Assembly: GCF_000011365.1 (NCBI RefSeq)
Contig: NC_004463.1
Span: forward strand, 7,550,001 to 7,614,000
Length of the DNA stretch: 64,000 bases
Source: Bradyrhizobium diazoefficiens USDA 110
Lineage (GTDB): Bacteria > Pseudomonadota > Alphaproteobacteria > Rhizobiales > Xanthobacteraceae
Direction of reading: 5' to 3'
The notes below the pieces were generated by a model. The model did no database searches. It was not told the origin of the DNA and worked only from the letters and a program-made list of their open reading frames with translations. Positions 34,842 through 44,745 of the stretch are shown one piece after another. Position 1 is the first letter of the stretch. Each line of letters starts with the position of its first letter. The translations under genes were made by a program, and so were the position numbers.

Positions 34842-35056
34842 CAGCTTGCTGTGAGCAGTGCGAGGATCTGCAGACCCATAGCCGGCCAGGAATCGTCACA
34901 CTCCTGGCGTCAGCAACACGGCTGCGCCGCCTGCCGGCCCCCTTGTATGCATTATCCCAGTTGCCATTATCGGGCACTTCGCTTTACATGCCGGCAACCT
35001 GCCCTCGGATTGCAGCCGGGGCACAAAAATCACATGACATTTCCAAGGGACGAAAC

Positions 35057-36121
35057 ATGGCGCGCAACATATTGATTCTCGGGGCTTCCTACGGCTCCCT
35101 GCTGGGCACGAAGCTGCTGATGGCGGGACACAACGTCACCCTCGTCTGCCGCGCCAAGACCGCGGAGCTGATCAACCGTGACGGTACCGAGGTCCGCATC
35201 AAGTTGCGCGACGAGGCGGTGCACCGGGCGATCTTCTCGCGCGACCTGCCCGGCAAGCTCGATGCGGTGACGCCGGCCGATGTCGACGTCTCCCGTTACG
35301 ACATGGTCGGCCTTGCGATGCAGGAGCCGCAATACACCAACCACACGGTGCGCGTGCTCATGGTTAAGATCGCCGCGGCGAAGCTGCCGTGCCTGTCGAT
35401 CATGAACATGCCGCCGCTGCCCTATCTGAAGCGGATTCCGGCGCTCGCAGGCATGGATCTCGAGGAGGCCTATACCAACGCGCAGGTGTGGGAGCGGTTC
35501 GAGCCGGGCCTGGTGACGCTGTGCTCGCCCGACCCGCAGGCCTTCCGTCCGCCGGAGGAAGCCGCGAACGTGCTTCACGTCGGCCTGCCCACCAACTTCA
35601 AGGCATCGGTCTTCGCCGACGAGAAGCACAACAAGGTGCTGCGCGAGCTCGAAGCCGACATCGACGCGGTGACGCTCGACGGCCACGACGTGCCGGTGAA
35701 GCTGAAAGTGTTCGATTCCCTGTTCGTGCCGCTTGCGAAGTGGTCGATGCTGCTGACCGGCAACTACCGCTGCATCACGCCGCACGAGCCGCAGTCGATC
35801 CGCGACGCCGTGCACGGCGATCTCAAGCGCTCGCAGACGATCTACGATCATGTCGACGCGATCGCCCGCCGCCTCGGCGCCGATCCGCAAGACCAGGTGC
35901 CGTTCGCGAAATACGCCAAGGCGGCCGAAAGCCTGCTCAAGCCGTCGTCGGCCGCGCGCGCGGTGGCCAGCGGCGCGCCCTTCATCGAGCGCGTCGACCT
36001 GCTGGTGAAGCTGATCTCGCATCAGCTCGGCGTGCCCAACCCCGAGATCGACCGCACGGTCGAGACCGTGGACCAGAAGCTGAACGAGAAGATCGTGCAG
36101 GGCGGATCGGGCGCGCAGTAG
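35057..36121 (+). CDS. Ketopantoate reductase (ApbA/PanE)-like NAD(P)-dependent reductase
   Basis: From ATG 35057 (AAGGGA upstream) the protein has 354 residues. The N-terminal Rossmann motif is NILILGASYGSLLGTKLLMA, followed by the NADP-type segment (NVTLVCRAKTAELINRDG). The C-terminal helical domain includes LKVFDSLFVPLAKWSMLLTG. It resembles 2-dehydropantoate 2-reductases but is longer, with an unusual glycine loop (GASYGSLLG). The substrate is therefore uncertain, and opine-dehydrogenase-like activity is possible. An upstream in-frame extension to 34943 lacks a ribosome site. Confidence 0.72.
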   Translation: MARNILILGASYGSLLGTKLLMAGHNVTLVCRAKTAELINRDGTEVRIKLRDEAVHRAIFSRDLPGKLDAVTPADVDVSRYDMVGLAMQEPQYTNHTVRVLMVKIAAAKLPCLSIMNMPPLPYLKRIPALAGMDLEEAYTNAQVWERFEPGLVTLCSPDPQAFRPPEEAANVLHVGLPTNFKASVFADEKHNKVLRELEADIDAVTLDGHDVPVKLKVFDSLFVPLAKWSMLLTGNYRCITPHEPQSIRDAVHGDLKRSQTIYDHVDAIARRLGADPQDQVPFAKYAKAAESLLKPSSAARAVASGAPFIERVDLLVKLISHQLGVPNPEIDRTVETVDQKLNEKIVQGGSGAQ

Positions 36122-36160
36122 CCGCGCGCCACGTCTGTCGCTATCGCGCTACGCAGGCGC

Positions 36161-36745
36161 TCACGCGCTCAGGAATGATTGAAGCCAGATCAGGCCGGTC
36201 ACGGCGACGAGCGTGACCGCGCCGGTGCGCGTGATGATCTCAGGGTAGCCGAGACGACGGGCGCCGCCGCCAAGCGTTGCGCCCAACGCAATCCACGCGG
36301 CGCCCGCGGTGACGATCTGAAGCGCGATCATTCCGAGCCACGGCAGGAGCTCGAACAGTCCGGCCTGGAGCGGCAGGAGCAGGAAGGCGAACACCATCGC
36401 CTTCGGATTCAGCAGCGTGGTGATCAGCACCTGACGGAACGTCACCACAGCGCCGCCGCGCAGCTCGCGCGCGTTGACGCGCCAGAGCATGACGGCAAGG
36501 CCCAGGATGTAGACACTGACCGCCACGCGAAGCACGACGGCCGCGAGCGGAATGCCGCTCACGACGGGACCGAGCGCCAGCCGCAGCAGCGCAATCGCCG
36601 CGAGATAGCCGAACAGCTCCGCCACGAGCAGACGGAGCGACCGCGATATCCCGATCCCTGCCCCCGATGTCGCGAGCAAGGTGTTGGTCGGTCCCGGCAG
36701 GGCGAGGAGAAAACAGGTCGCCGTGAAGAAGGTCAGGAAGTTCAT
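36161..36745 (-). CDS. LysE/RhtB-family exporter
   Basis: From ATG 36745 the protein has 194 residues and about six membrane helices. The N-terminal family motif is FLLALPGPTNTLLATSGAGI (usually PGPN/D). The mid-protein motif LLNPKAMVFAFLLLP is also characteristic. Members export amino acids or related metabolites. An in-frame ATG at 36763 adds six residues and cannot be excluded. It is convergent with the reductase gene and stands alone. Confidence 0.82.
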   Translation of the reverse strand: MNFLTFFTATCFLLALPGPTNTLLATSGAGIGISRSLRLLVAELFGYLAAIALLRLALGPVVSGIPLAAVVLRVAVSVYILGLAVMLWRVNARELRGGAVVTFRQVLITTLLNPKAMVFAFLLLPLQAGLFELLPWLGMIALQIVTAGAAWIALGATLGGGARRLGYPEIITRTGAVTLVAVTGLIWLQSFLSA

Positions 36746-37025
36746 AGCCCAGGCTAACAGCATCGCGCCGGCAAATCTTGATCTGCGTCATGCGGCGGCA
36801 CCGCCATGCTCGACTTTGGCCGCGTTCGCACGGAACGGTTCCCGGTGTTGCCCGAACTCGATGAGAGCGATCGCGCCGTCCTGATCACGCGATCGTGTCG
36901 CTGCCCACGTCTCGTCGTCTTGCCTCGCGCTTAGGCGTGAGCAAGATAGCTTTGTAAGTCATCTTGCCCGGCATTGATTTGCGATGCCTGCGTTTGGGAT
37001 CCAGACAAGAACACGAGAAGAAGCA

Positions 37026-37844
37026 ATGGATCAGGCGATGCTGAGCGTCGTCCGTGCGGTCGAGGCAGGCGCGACGACCATGAAGGGCGTCATCGACGCG
37101 ACCGGACTATCCCGTCTCAAGATCGAACGTGCGTTGGCTGCGCTGGAGAAACAAAAGCTCCTGGTACGCGACGGCCAAGGCTTCAGGGCAACGGGTCTGC
37201 CGAGAACAGCGCCCAACCCGCGTCAATGCGGATCGTGCAACGCCTGCTGCGATATCCTCGAAGTCGCTGCGGTCGACAAGCCGGTGAACCAGCTCTGCAG
37301 GCATTGGCAGGCGGGCACCGGATGCACCATCTACGCGAGCCGCCCGCAGATGTGCCGGTCGTTCGCCTGCGCCTGGCTGCAAGGCCATCTCGACGATGCA
37401 TGGTTTCCAGCGAAATCGGGCATCGTGGTGCATTTCAGCCAGGACGCCGTCAACGTCACGGTCGACGACGACTGCCCCGATCGCTGGCGCGAGGAGCCGT
37501 ATTTCAGCAAGCTCGCCGAATGGTCGATGAACGGCATCAGGCGAATCGGAAACCGCGGCTACGCGACCCTCGTGGTCTCCAGCGAGAACCGATTCCTGCT
37601 GCTCGGACGCACCGTCGTTCCCGATCCGACGCCATCAGGCACCGCGTTCCTGCCGCTCACCCCCGACACGTTCCGGTTCTGGCGGGCAACATCACCGGAA
37701 CATCTGCAGCGGCTGCACGAGCGCATCGCCGAGATCGAGCGGATCAGGCAGGAATTCGGCTCCTGCGCGATTCCCCCGAACGAGGACGACGATCCCGTCC
37801 CGCCCTATCGCCCCGCGCTTCTACGGTTGTCGAATCACGCCTGA
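37026..37844 (+). CDS. HTH plus cysteine-cluster protein (YkgJ-like)
   Basis: The 272-residue protein starts with a winged-helix-like segment (VVRAVEAGATTMKGVIDATG; LKIERALAALEKQKLLVRDG). A cysteine cluster CGSCNACC (C68, C71, C74, C75) follows, with C91, C100, C110 and C115, the YkgJ/Fe-S-type zinc or iron-sulfur pattern. The C-terminal half has no recognised motif. ATG 37026 follows GAGAAGAAG. A start at 36984 lacks a ribosome site. Joining a DNA-binding-like domain to this cluster suggests a metal- or redox-sensing regulator, which is inference. Confidence 0.68.
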   Translation: MDQAMLSVVRAVEAGATTMKGVIDATGLSRLKIERALAALEKQKLLVRDGQGFRATGLPRTAPNPRQCGSCNACCDILEVAAVDKPVNQLCRHWQAGTGCTIYASRPQMCRSFACAWLQGHLDDAWFPAKSGIVVHFSQDAVNVTVDDDCPDRWREEPYFSKLAEWSMNGIRRIGNRGYATLVVSSENRFLLLGRTVVPDPTPSGTAFLPLTPDTFRFWRATSPEHLQRLHERIAEIERIRQEFGSCAIPPNEDDDPVPPYRPALLRLSNHA

Positions 37845-37948
37845 ACGCCGTCGTGGGCAACAGAGCATGATTCGCGCTGTGGTGCTCGACGCGCCCCGGC
37901 CGGGTTGATAAGCCCCTGTCCGCGAATGATGGGGACTTGAGTCGGGAC

Positions 37949-39463
37949 ATGACGGTTGCGATCGAGATGGGGCAGACCACGGCGGGCGCCGCGGCGGCCA
38001 TGGACCTCGAGGAACTGCTGGCGACCCGCCTCCTGGTGCAGGGCAATTCGGGCTCCGGCAAGTCGCATCTGTTGCGGCGGCTGCTGGAGCAGAGCGCACC
38101 CTGGGTGCAGCAGGCCATCATCGACCCCGAGGGCGATTTCGTCACGCTGGCCGAGCGCTTCGGCCATCTCGTGATCGAGGCCGAGGATCACACCGAGCGC
38201 GGCCTTCAGGTCGCGGGCGAGCGCGCGCGGCTGCATCGCGTCTCAACCGTGCTCAATCTCGAGGGCCTCGATGCCGAGAACCAGATGCGCCGTGCCGCCG
38301 CGTTTCTCGGCGGCCTGTTCGACGTCGATCGCGACCATTGGTACCCGATGCTGGTGGTGGTGGACGAGGCGCAGCTGTTCGCGCCGGCAGTCGCCGGCGA
38401 GGTGTCGGACGAGGCGCGAAAACTGTCGCTCGGTGCCATGACCAATCTGATGTGCCGCGGCCGCAAGCGCGGGCTCGCCGGCATCATCGCGACGCAACGT
38501 TTGGCAAAGCTCGCCAAGAACGTCGCGGCGGAAGCCTCCAACTTCCTGATGGGCCGGACCTTCCTCGACATCGACATGGCGCGCGCCGCCGACCTGCTCG
38601 GCATGGAGCGGCGCCAGGCGGAAGCCTTTCGCGATCTCGAGCGCGGCCAGTTCATGGCCCTGGGACCTGCGCTGTCGCGGCGTCCGCTGCGCCTGAACAT
38701 CGGCCCGACCGATACCCACGCGCGCAACTCCACGCCGCGGCTGATGCCGATGCCGGACTCCGCACGCGAGGATATGCGCGACGTGATCCTGGCCGCACCG
38801 CCGCCCGATGCCAGCCGGCCGCAGCGCCGGCCCGCGCCGGATCTGCTCGAACAGCTGCGCGCCGCGAAAGCGGCCGCCACGCCGGAGATCCGGCCTGAGG
38901 TGGTCGAGGTTCAGGTCAGCGCGGAGGAGCTCGCGGAGCGGCGCGAACGCGTCGACCGGACCCTGCGTGCCGTGCTCGCCGAGCCCGATGCCGGCTTCCG
39001 CGCCGTCGGCGTGCTCTATCAGGAGTTCGTGGTCCGCTGCCGCATCGAGGGCCTCGGCGCGGCCGTGCCTGACCTCAACGAATTCCGCCGCATGCTGACG
39101 CGCGCGCGCGCCGGGCTTGGCGCCGAGCATGCCGAGGACGACGACTGGCAGGACGTGTCGCTGCGCGCCTCGATCCTGCCCGACGACATGCAGGGCGTCT
39201 TCATGATGATCGCGCGCGCGGCGAAGGAAGGCTGGCCCTGCCCGGGCGATGCCGCGATCGCCCGCGCCTATGGCTCGCATTCGCTGCGCCGCGCGCAGCG
39301 CCTGCTCAGCTACATGGAGGAGCAGGGTCTCATCGTCTGCCAGCTCGACGGCGGCGGACGCAGGATCGTGACGCTGGTGGAGCTGGCCTGGGCGACCGCG
39401 CCCGGTGATCCCAATGGCGACGATCTGCCGGCGGAGCCGGCACAGAGCGCAGCTTCGGCCTGA
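37949..39463 (+). CDS. HerA/DUF87-like P-loop ATPase
   Basis: The 504-residue protein has Walker A (GNSGSGKSH, residues 32-40) and the HerA/VirB4-like segment IIDPEGDFVTLAERFGHLVI. Walker B (MLVVVDEAQLFAP) and the sensor region (RKRGLAGIIATQRLAKLAKN) follow. The C-terminal part (residues 330-500) is helical and ends with a winged-helix-like segment (AYGSHSLRRAQRLLSYMEEQ). Relatives pump DNA with NurA nuclease, but no nuclease gene is adjacent. ATG 37949 is preferred over a TTG at 37937. Confidence 0.82.
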   Translation: MTVAIEMGQTTAGAAAAMDLEELLATRLLVQGNSGSGKSHLLRRLLEQSAPWVQQAIIDPEGDFVTLAERFGHLVIEAEDHTERGLQVAGERARLHRVSTVLNLEGLDAENQMRRAAAFLGGLFDVDRDHWYPMLVVVDEAQLFAPAVAGEVSDEARKLSLGAMTNLMCRGRKRGLAGIIATQRLAKLAKNVAAEASNFLMGRTFLDIDMARAADLLGMERRQAEAFRDLERGQFMALGPALSRRPLRLNIGPTDTHARNSTPRLMPMPDSAREDMRDVILAAPPPDASRPQRRPAPDLLEQLRAAKAAATPEIRPEVVEVQVSAEELAERRERVDRTLRAVLAEPDAGFRAVGVLYQEFVVRCRIEGLGAAVPDLNEFRRMLTRARAGLGAEHAEDDDWQDVSLRASILPDDMQGVFMMIARAAKEGWPCPGDAAIARAYGSHSLRRAQRLLSYMEEQGLIVCQLDGGGRRIVTLVELAWATAPGDPNGDDLPAEPAQSAASA

Positions 39464-39466
39464 TCG

Positions 39467-40207
39467 TTACGCGGCCTCGGCCCCGCCGAGATAGGCGTCG
39501 CGGACGCGAGGATCGTCCTTCAGCGCCCGCGCGGGGCCGGAGAGCACGATCTTGCCGGTCTGGAGCACATAGGCCTCGTGCGCGATCTCGAGCGCGAGGC
39601 TGGCGTTCTGCTCGACCATGAACACGGACACGCCCTCCTGGTTGATGGTGCGGATCAGCTCCAGCACGCGGTCGACATAGAGCGGCGACAGGCCCATGGT
39701 CGGCTCGTCCATCACGATCATCCTGGGACGGCTCATCAGCGCGCGCGCCATCGCCACCATCTGCTGCTCGCCGCCGGACAGGGAGCCTGCGCGCTGCGAC
39801 AGCCGCTGGCCGAGCTTCGGAAACAGCGTCAGCATCTTGTCGAGATCCTGCGCCACCGCATCGCGGTCGTTGCGCACGAAGGCGCCCATCAGGATGTTCT
39901 CGCGGACGGTCATGTCCGCGAACAACCGCCGCGCCTCCGGCACCGAGGCGATGCCGCGGCGGACGATCTGCGGCGTGGAGAGGCCAATCAGCGAGGCGCC
40001 GTCGAACGTCACGTCGCCGGACCGCGGCTTGACGAGGCCGAGGATGATCTTCATCGTCGTAGACTTGCCGCTGGCATTGCCGCCGAGCAGGCAGACGATG
40101 TGGCCGCGCGCGACCGTGATCGACAGGTCGAAATGCACCTGGGCCTGGCCGTAGAAGGTGTTGACATCAGACAGCGCGAGCAGCGGCCCGGAAGAGGAAT
40201 TCGTCAT
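39467..40207 (-). CDS. livF: Branched-chain amino-acid-type ABC transporter ATP-binding protein (LivF-like)
   Basis: The 246-residue ATPase has Walker A (GGNASGKST), the signature LSGGEQQMVAMARAL and Walker B (MIVMDEPTMGLSP). The alanine/asparagine Walker A is typical of LivF. Its ATG overlaps the livG stop. It is the last gene of the operon and convergent with the HerA-like gene, with only 3 nt between stops. Confidence 0.92.
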   Translation of the reverse strand: MTNSSSGPLLALSDVNTFYGQAQVHFDLSITVARGHIVCLLGGNASGKSTTMKIILGLVKPRSGDVTFDGASLIGLSTPQIVRRGIASVPEARRLFADMTVRENILMGAFVRNDRDAVAQDLDKMLTLFPKLGQRLSQRAGSLSGGEQQMVAMARALMSRPRMIVMDEPTMGLSPLYVDRVLELIRTINQEGVSVFMVEQNASLALEIAHEAYVLQTGKIVLSGPARALKDDPRVRDAYLGGAEAA

Positions 40208-41052
40208 GCCGCGCTCTCCTGCTCCGCCGCCCCCGACAGGCCGTGACCGAGATAGGCCTCGATCACCTTGGGATCGCCACGCACCTGTTCGCCCGGTCCC
40301 TCCGCGATCTTCTTGCCCTCGTCCATGACGATGACGCGGTCGGAGAGGCGCATCACCATCTCGAGCTTGTGCTCGATCAACAGGATGGTCAGCCCCTCCG
40401 CCTTCAACTCGGCGACGAGGCCCTGCATTTCGGCAGTCTCGGTCGGGTTCATGCCGGCGGTCGGCTCGTCGAGCAGCAGCAGGCGCGGCTTAAGAGCGAG
40501 CGCACGAGCGATCTCGACGCGGCGGCGGTTGGCGTAGGAGAGGCTGTAGGCCGGCTGGTCGATCCGCGGCAGCAGCCGCTCGCCAAAGCGGGCGAGGATG
40601 GCTTTCACCTCCTCGCGCAGCCGCTCTTCCTCGGCCTTGACACTGGCGGGACGCAGCAGCGCCAGCCCCAATTCCAGCAGCGGGCCGATCACCGGCACCG
40701 CCGGCTTGACCGCGCGCAGCCGCGTATGCGCGCCGATCAGGACGTTGTCCATGACGCTGAGATTGCCGAAGACGCGGCCGAGCTGGAAGGTGCGGGCAAT
40801 GCCCTCGGCCGCGAGGCGTTCCGGCGAAAGGCCGGTGATGTCCTGGCCTTCGAAGCGGACTTGACCTGCGTCGGGCCGGTCGAGCCCGGTCACGAGATTG
40901 AACAGCGTCGTCTTGCCGGCGCCGTTCGGGCCGATGATGCTGACGAGCCCGCCCCTGGCAAGGTCGAGATCGATGGCGTCGACCGCGGTGAGGCCGCCGA
41001 AGCGCCGCGTCAGCCCGCGCAGCGACAGCATGGAAATGTGCTGCTCTGCCAT
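40204..41052 (-). CDS. livG: Branched-chain amino-acid-type ABC transporter ATP-binding protein (LivG-like)
   Basis: The 282-residue ATPase has Walker A (GPNGAGKTT), LivG features (GIARTFQLGRVFGNLSVMDN), the signature SYANRRRVEIARALAL and Walker B (LLLLDEPTAGMNP). It starts at the ATG overlapping the permease stop (ATGA). The frame is open further upstream inside the permease gene but is arginine-rich shadow there. Confidence 0.92.
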   Translation of the reverse strand: MAEQHISMLSLRGLTRRFGGLTAVDAIDLDLARGGLVSIIGPNGAGKTTLFNLVTGLDRPDAGQVRFEGQDITGLSPERLAAEGIARTFQLGRVFGNLSVMDNVLIGAHTRLRAVKPAVPVIGPLLELGLALLRPASVKAEEERLREEVKAILARFGERLLPRIDQPAYSLSYANRRRVEIARALALKPRLLLLDEPTAGMNPTETAEMQGLVAELKAEGLTILLIEHKLEMVMRLSDRVIVMDEGKKIAEGPGEQVRGDPKVIEAYLGHGLSGAAEQESAA

Positions 41053-42875
41053 CACATCGTCCCCAACAGGCCCTGCGGCCTGAACCGCACCAGCAGCAGC
41101 AGCACGATGCCGTAGATCAGGATGCGGTACTCCGCCGCGATCCGGAACAATTCGGGCAGGCCGACCAGCGCCACCGATCCGACGATGGCGCCGACGACAT
41201 TGCCGAGTCCGCCGAGGATCACGACCGTCAGCGCCAGGATGGACTGCTGCGTGTTGAAGGTCTCGTGGTTGATGTAGGAATAGAGATGCGCGGCGATGCC
41301 GCCGCTGACACCCGCCGCAAACCCGCCGAAGATGAAGGCCAGCGATTTGTAGCGGTTCAGGCTGAGGCCGTAGGCGCGCGCGGCGATGTCGTCGTCGCGG
41401 ATGGCGCGAAAGCTGCGGCCGAGATGCGAGCCGAGCAGGCGCGCCTGGAGCAGCGCCAGAACGACCATGACCGCAAGGCTGAACCAGTAGACCGACGACG
41501 GGCTGACGAGGTCGTAGCCGAACAGCGACAGCGGCGGAATGCCGGAGATGCCGATCGGCCCGCGCGTGACGCTCTCCCAGTTCAAGATCACCAGCGACAC
41601 GATCTCGCCGATGGCGAGCGTCGCGATCGAGACGTAGTGCCCGCGCAGGCGGAACGACGGCGAGATCAGAGCGGTGCCGAGCGCAGCGCTCATCAGGCCG
41701 CCGCCGATGATGGCGAGGCCGACGGGAACGGCGAAGCTCAGCGACAGCAGCGCGGACGTGTAGGCGCCGATCGCGAGCAGCGCCGCATGTCCAAGCGAGA
41801 CCTGCCCGATCGTGCCTGCAACGAGCGTGAGGCTGAGCGCGAGCATGCCGAGCAGCCAGGCGTTGATCAGGGTCTGGAGCACGTAGAAGGACACCGGGAA
41901 CAGCGGCAGGATCGCAAAGGCAGCGGCCGCCACCAGCAGCGCCCAGCGCGGAATGCGCACCGGCCGGCTCGGCGCGATGAAAGTCCCGGTGAGCGGCTCG
42001 GGCGGCGCCTGCCGCGCGCTGGCGAACAGGCCGTTCGGCCGCAACACCAGCACGACGACCAGCAGCAGGAACGCGAACAGATTGCGGTAGCTGGTGCCGA
42101 ACACGGCTACGCCGTAGCTTTCGACCAGTCCCAGCAACAGGCTCCCGATCACCGCGCCCGGCACGTTGCCGGCGCCGCCGACGACTTCGGCGACGACGCC
42201 CTTGAGTGTCGCCTGAAGGCTCATCGCGGTGTCGATCTGGTTGTAGTACATGCCGACCAGCATGCCGGAGACGCCGCCGAGCGCCGCGGCGATGCCGAAC
42301 ACCGCCTGATTGACGCGGTTGACATCGACGCCCATCTGCATCGCGGCATCGCGGTCCTGCGCCGTGGCGCGCACCGCCCAGCCGAGCTTGCTGTAGCGCA
42401 GGAACACGAACAGCAGCAGCGCGCTGGTGATGCCGACGCCGGCGATGAGCAGATCGAGCGGCCCGATCGTGCCGCCGCCGATCTGGAAGCGGACGTCCGG
42501 CAACTGGCTCGGCAGCGCACGCGGGTTCGGCGAGAACGTCAGCATCACCAGCTGGTCGAGCACGAAGCTGATGCCGATGGTCGCGAGCAGCGGCGCGATG
42601 CGCACCGAGTTCTGGAGCGGCCGCAGGCCGAACCGCTCGATGATCAGCCCGACCAGCGCTGCGGCCACCGCGACCACGATGATGGTGAGCGGCAGCGGCG
42701 TATGCAGCTGCACCACCGCGACCCAGCCGATATAGGCACCGACCAGATAGATCGAGCCTTGCGCAAAGTTGATCAGCCGGCTGACGCCGAAGATCAGCGC
42801 GAGCCCGACTGCAACAAGGGCGTAGACATTGCCGACGATCAGCCCGTTGATCGTGTAGTCGAGCCAGGAAGACAA
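41052..42875 (-). CDS. Fused LivH-LivM permease of a branched-chain amino-acid-type ABC transporter
   Basis: One 607-residue protein contains an N-terminal LivH-like permease ([40 protein letters not shown]) ending near [10 protein letters not shown] linker and a C-terminal LivM-like permease follow ([60 protein letters not shown]). There is no stop between them. The start is taken as TTG 42875, with GGGGA seven bases upstream, because no in-frame ATG lies near the first helix. Both inner-membrane halves would thus be made as one chain. Confidence 0.88.
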   Translation of the reverse strand: MSSWLDYTINGLIVGNVYALVAVGLALIFGVSRLINFAQGSIYLVGAYIGWVAVVQLHTPLPLTIIVVAVAAALVGLIIERFGLRPLQNSVRIAPLLATIGISFVLDQLVMLTFSPNPRALPSQLPDVRFQIGGGTIGPLDLLIAGVGITSALLLFVFLRYSKLGWAVRATAQDRDAAMQMGVDVNRVNQAVFGIAAALGGVSGMLVGMYYNQIDTAMSLQATLKGVVAEVVGGAGNVPGAVIGSLLLGLVESYGVAVFGTSYRNLFAFLLLVVVLVLRPNGLFASARQAPPEPLTGTFIAPSRPVRIPRWALLVAAAAFAILPLFPVSFYVLQTLINAWLLGMLALSLTLVAGTIGQVSLGHAALLAIGAYTSALLSLSFAVPVGLAIIGGGLMSAALGTALISPSFRLRGHYVSIATLAIGEIVSLVILNWESVTRGPIGISGIPPLSLFGYDLVSPSSVYWFSLAVMVVLALLQARLLGSHLGRSFRAIRDDDIAARAYGLSLNRYKSLAFIFGGFAAGVSGGIAAHLYSYINHETFNTQQSILALTVVILGGLGNVVGAIVGSVALVGLPELFRIAAEYRILIYGIVLLLLVRFRPQGLLGTM

Positions 42876-42931
42876 ACGTTGGTCCCCGCGTAGGAAGGAA
42901 GGCAGCCGGAGCGAATGCTCCAGCCAATAGG

Positions 42932-44089
42932 TCAGGTTGGCTTGCCGTCCCAGAGCGCGAACTGGCCCTTGCGCACGACCAGTTCTGCGTTCATGGCGCC
43001 CTTGACCCGGCGGCTCTCGACGTCGAACGTCGCGGAGCCGAAAATGACGCTCGACACATCCTTCACCTTGGCGAAGGCGTCGCGGATGGCGCGGCGATCG
43101 GTGCCGCCGATCCTCACGACCGCGGCCGCCATGTTCATCGCGTCGTAGGCATAGGCGTTGAAGGCGTCGGGCTCCTGCCCGTTGTACTTGGCCTTGAAGC
43201 CCGTGATGAATTTCTTCACCTCGGGCCTGGGATCCTCGGGGAAATAACGCGTGCCGAGATGGACGTCCTCGACCGCCTCGCCGCCGAGCTCCAGAAATTT
43301 CGGCGAGTATACCGAGCTTGCCGCGCAGATGGTCTGCTTCAGCCCGACCTGGCGGGCCTGGCGCGCGATCAGCGCACCGTCGGAATAGTAGGAGATCAGG
43401 ATCAGCCCGTCCGGACTGGCGTCGCGCACGCGCACCAGGGTGGAGCGGAAGTCGCGCTCCTCCGCGATGTAGCCCTCGGTCACCGCGATCTCGGCGCCGT
43501 ATTCCTTCGCCGCCTTGACGAAATAGTCGCGGCTGGTGCGGCCCCAATCGGTGTTGAGGTGGAGTATCGCGAGCTTCTTGAGACCGAGGCGCTTGACGGC
43601 ATAGGCCGCCAGCAGCGGCTGCTCGTCGGCCTGGCTCACCGACGTGCTCCACATGAAGTCGCCACCCTTGGTGAAATCGGGGTGCGAATTGGTGAAACCG
43701 AACTGCACGAGGCCGCCGCGCTGATAGATCGGGGATGCCGCCATCGAGGCCGGGCTGGAGAAATCGCCGAGCTCCATGACGATCCGGGGATCGGACACGA
43801 ACTTCTGGGCGATCGCCACCGACTGGCGCGGGTCGCTCTGGCTGTCCTCGAAGCTGTAGGCGAGCTTGTGGCCGTTGATGCCGCCGGCGGCCTGGATCTC
43901 GTCGAGTGCGAGATCGAAGCCCTGCTTCCACTGCGTGCCATATTGCGCGTTCGGCCCGGTCAGGGGGCCGCTGACGCCGAGCAGGATCGGCTCGGACGAC
44001 TGCGCAAACGCGCTGCGCGAGAAGGCCGCTCCCGCCATCATGGCGGCGAGCGAGCCCTTGACCAGGGTACGGCGATCGATGTTGCTCAT
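42932..44089 (-). CDS. ABC transporter substrate-binding protein (Leu/Ile/Val-type)
   Basis: The 385-residue protein begins with a twin-arginine-like signal ([27 protein letters not shown]). It continues with the periplasmic binding fold of the urea/branched-chain amino-acid class ([20 protein letters not shown]). It would deliver substrate to the fused permease encoded 56 nt downstream. The substrate is not deducible from sequence. The neighbouring oxidative genes suggest it need not be an amino acid. Confidence 0.9.
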   Translation of the reverse strand: MSNIDRRTLVKGSLAAMMAGAAFSRSAFAQSSEPILLGVSGPLTGPNAQYGTQWKQGFDLALDEIQAAGGINGHKLAYSFEDSQSDPRQSVAIAQKFVSDPRIVMELGDFSSPASMAASPIYQRGGLVQFGFTNSHPDFTKGGDFMWSTSVSQADEQPLLAAYAVKRLGLKKLAILHLNTDWGRTSRDYFVKAAKEYGAEIAVTEGYIAEERDFRSTLVRVRDASPDGLILISYYSDGALIARQARQVGLKQTICAASSVYSPKFLELGGEAVEDVHLGTRYFPEDPRPEVKKFITGFKAKYNGQEPDAFNAYAYDAMNMAAAVVRIGGTDRRAIRDAFAKVKDVSSVIFGSATFDVESRRVKGAMNAELVVRKGQFALWDGKPT

Positions 44090-44148
44090 CTACGGCTCCA
44101 TCCACTCAATGTTGAAACAAGCAGCAATTTCCATGCCGGTGAGATTGC

Positions 44149-44733
44149 CTATTTCGAGGGCTCACCGAGCGACAGCATCAGCCGGTTCGCCCAGTTGAAG
44201 AACGAGGCGCCGTTGATGACGTCGACGATCTCGGCATCGTCGAGACCGGCGCGGCGCAGCTCCTCGACATTGTCGGGCCCGAACGCGATCGGCGTCGCGG
44301 CCAGCGCCACCGAGGCCTTGACCACGGCATTCCAGCGCTCGCCGAGATCGGCCTCGACGCCTTCGTCGAGCAGCCGCTGCACGTCGTCGCGGCGCTTGGA
44401 ATAGGTGCTGGCAAATCGCGCATGCACGGAGGCGCAATAGATGCAGCCGTTGTAGCGCGAGGTCGCGGCGGCTGCGAGCTCGCGCTCGGCGCGCGGCAGG
44501 CCATCGGCGACGTTGTAGAAGATGTCCTTGTCGGTCTTGGTGCGGGCTTCCAGCACCTCGGGATCGCGCACCAAGAGGCGGAAATATTCCGACTTGGCGC
44601 GGGCGCGATCGACCAGGCCGGCGAAGTGCCGCTCGGTCAGCTCGGCCTCGGGCAGCGGGTCGATCCACGACACCCAGCCGAGCTCGTCCTGGGTGAAGAC
44701 GACGGGCGGATTGACTGTGTTTGCAGCGCTCAT
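44149..44733 (-). CDS. Alkylhydroperoxidase/CMD-domain protein (Avi_7169-like)
   Basis: The 194-residue protein has the carboxymuconolactone-decarboxylase/AhpD motif CIYCASVHARFAS, with the redox CxxC and following histidine. It is close to the 'alkylhydroperoxidase domain protein, Avi_7169' group known to travel with a second CMD protein and a luciferase-like monooxygenase, both of which follow here. AhpD-type proteins reduce peroxides. The real substrate is unknown. Confidence 0.82.
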   Translation of the reverse strand: MSAANTVNPPVVFTQDELGWVSWIDPLPEAELTERHFAGLVDRARAKSEYFRLLVRDPEVLEARTKTDKDIFYNVADGLPRAERELAAAATSRYNGCIYCASVHARFASTYSKRRDDVQRLLDEGVEADLGERWNAVVKASVALAATPIAFGPDNVEELRRAGLDDAEIVDVINGASFFNWANRLMLSLGEPSK

Positions 44734-44745
44734 GATGCAGCCTCC

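Larger units (their letters stand above)
34091..35056. other. Long intergenic region, no credible gene
   Basis: The stretch lies between the divergent hydrolase-like gene and the reductase gene. Short open frames in several phases (for example 33959-34459, 34306-34605, 34467-34667) overlap each other and have no recognisable features. It contains a terminator-like hairpin (34673-34698) and a decayed repeat copy (34700-34841). AAGGGA just before ATG 35057 serves the next gene. Confidence 0.4.

Noticed and set aside
42876..44105. Open frame extending the LivH-LivM permease to about 1000 residues
   Set aside because: The extension overlaps the substrate-binding protein gene and reads as Arg/Gly-rich shadow. 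The membrane permease starts at 42875.
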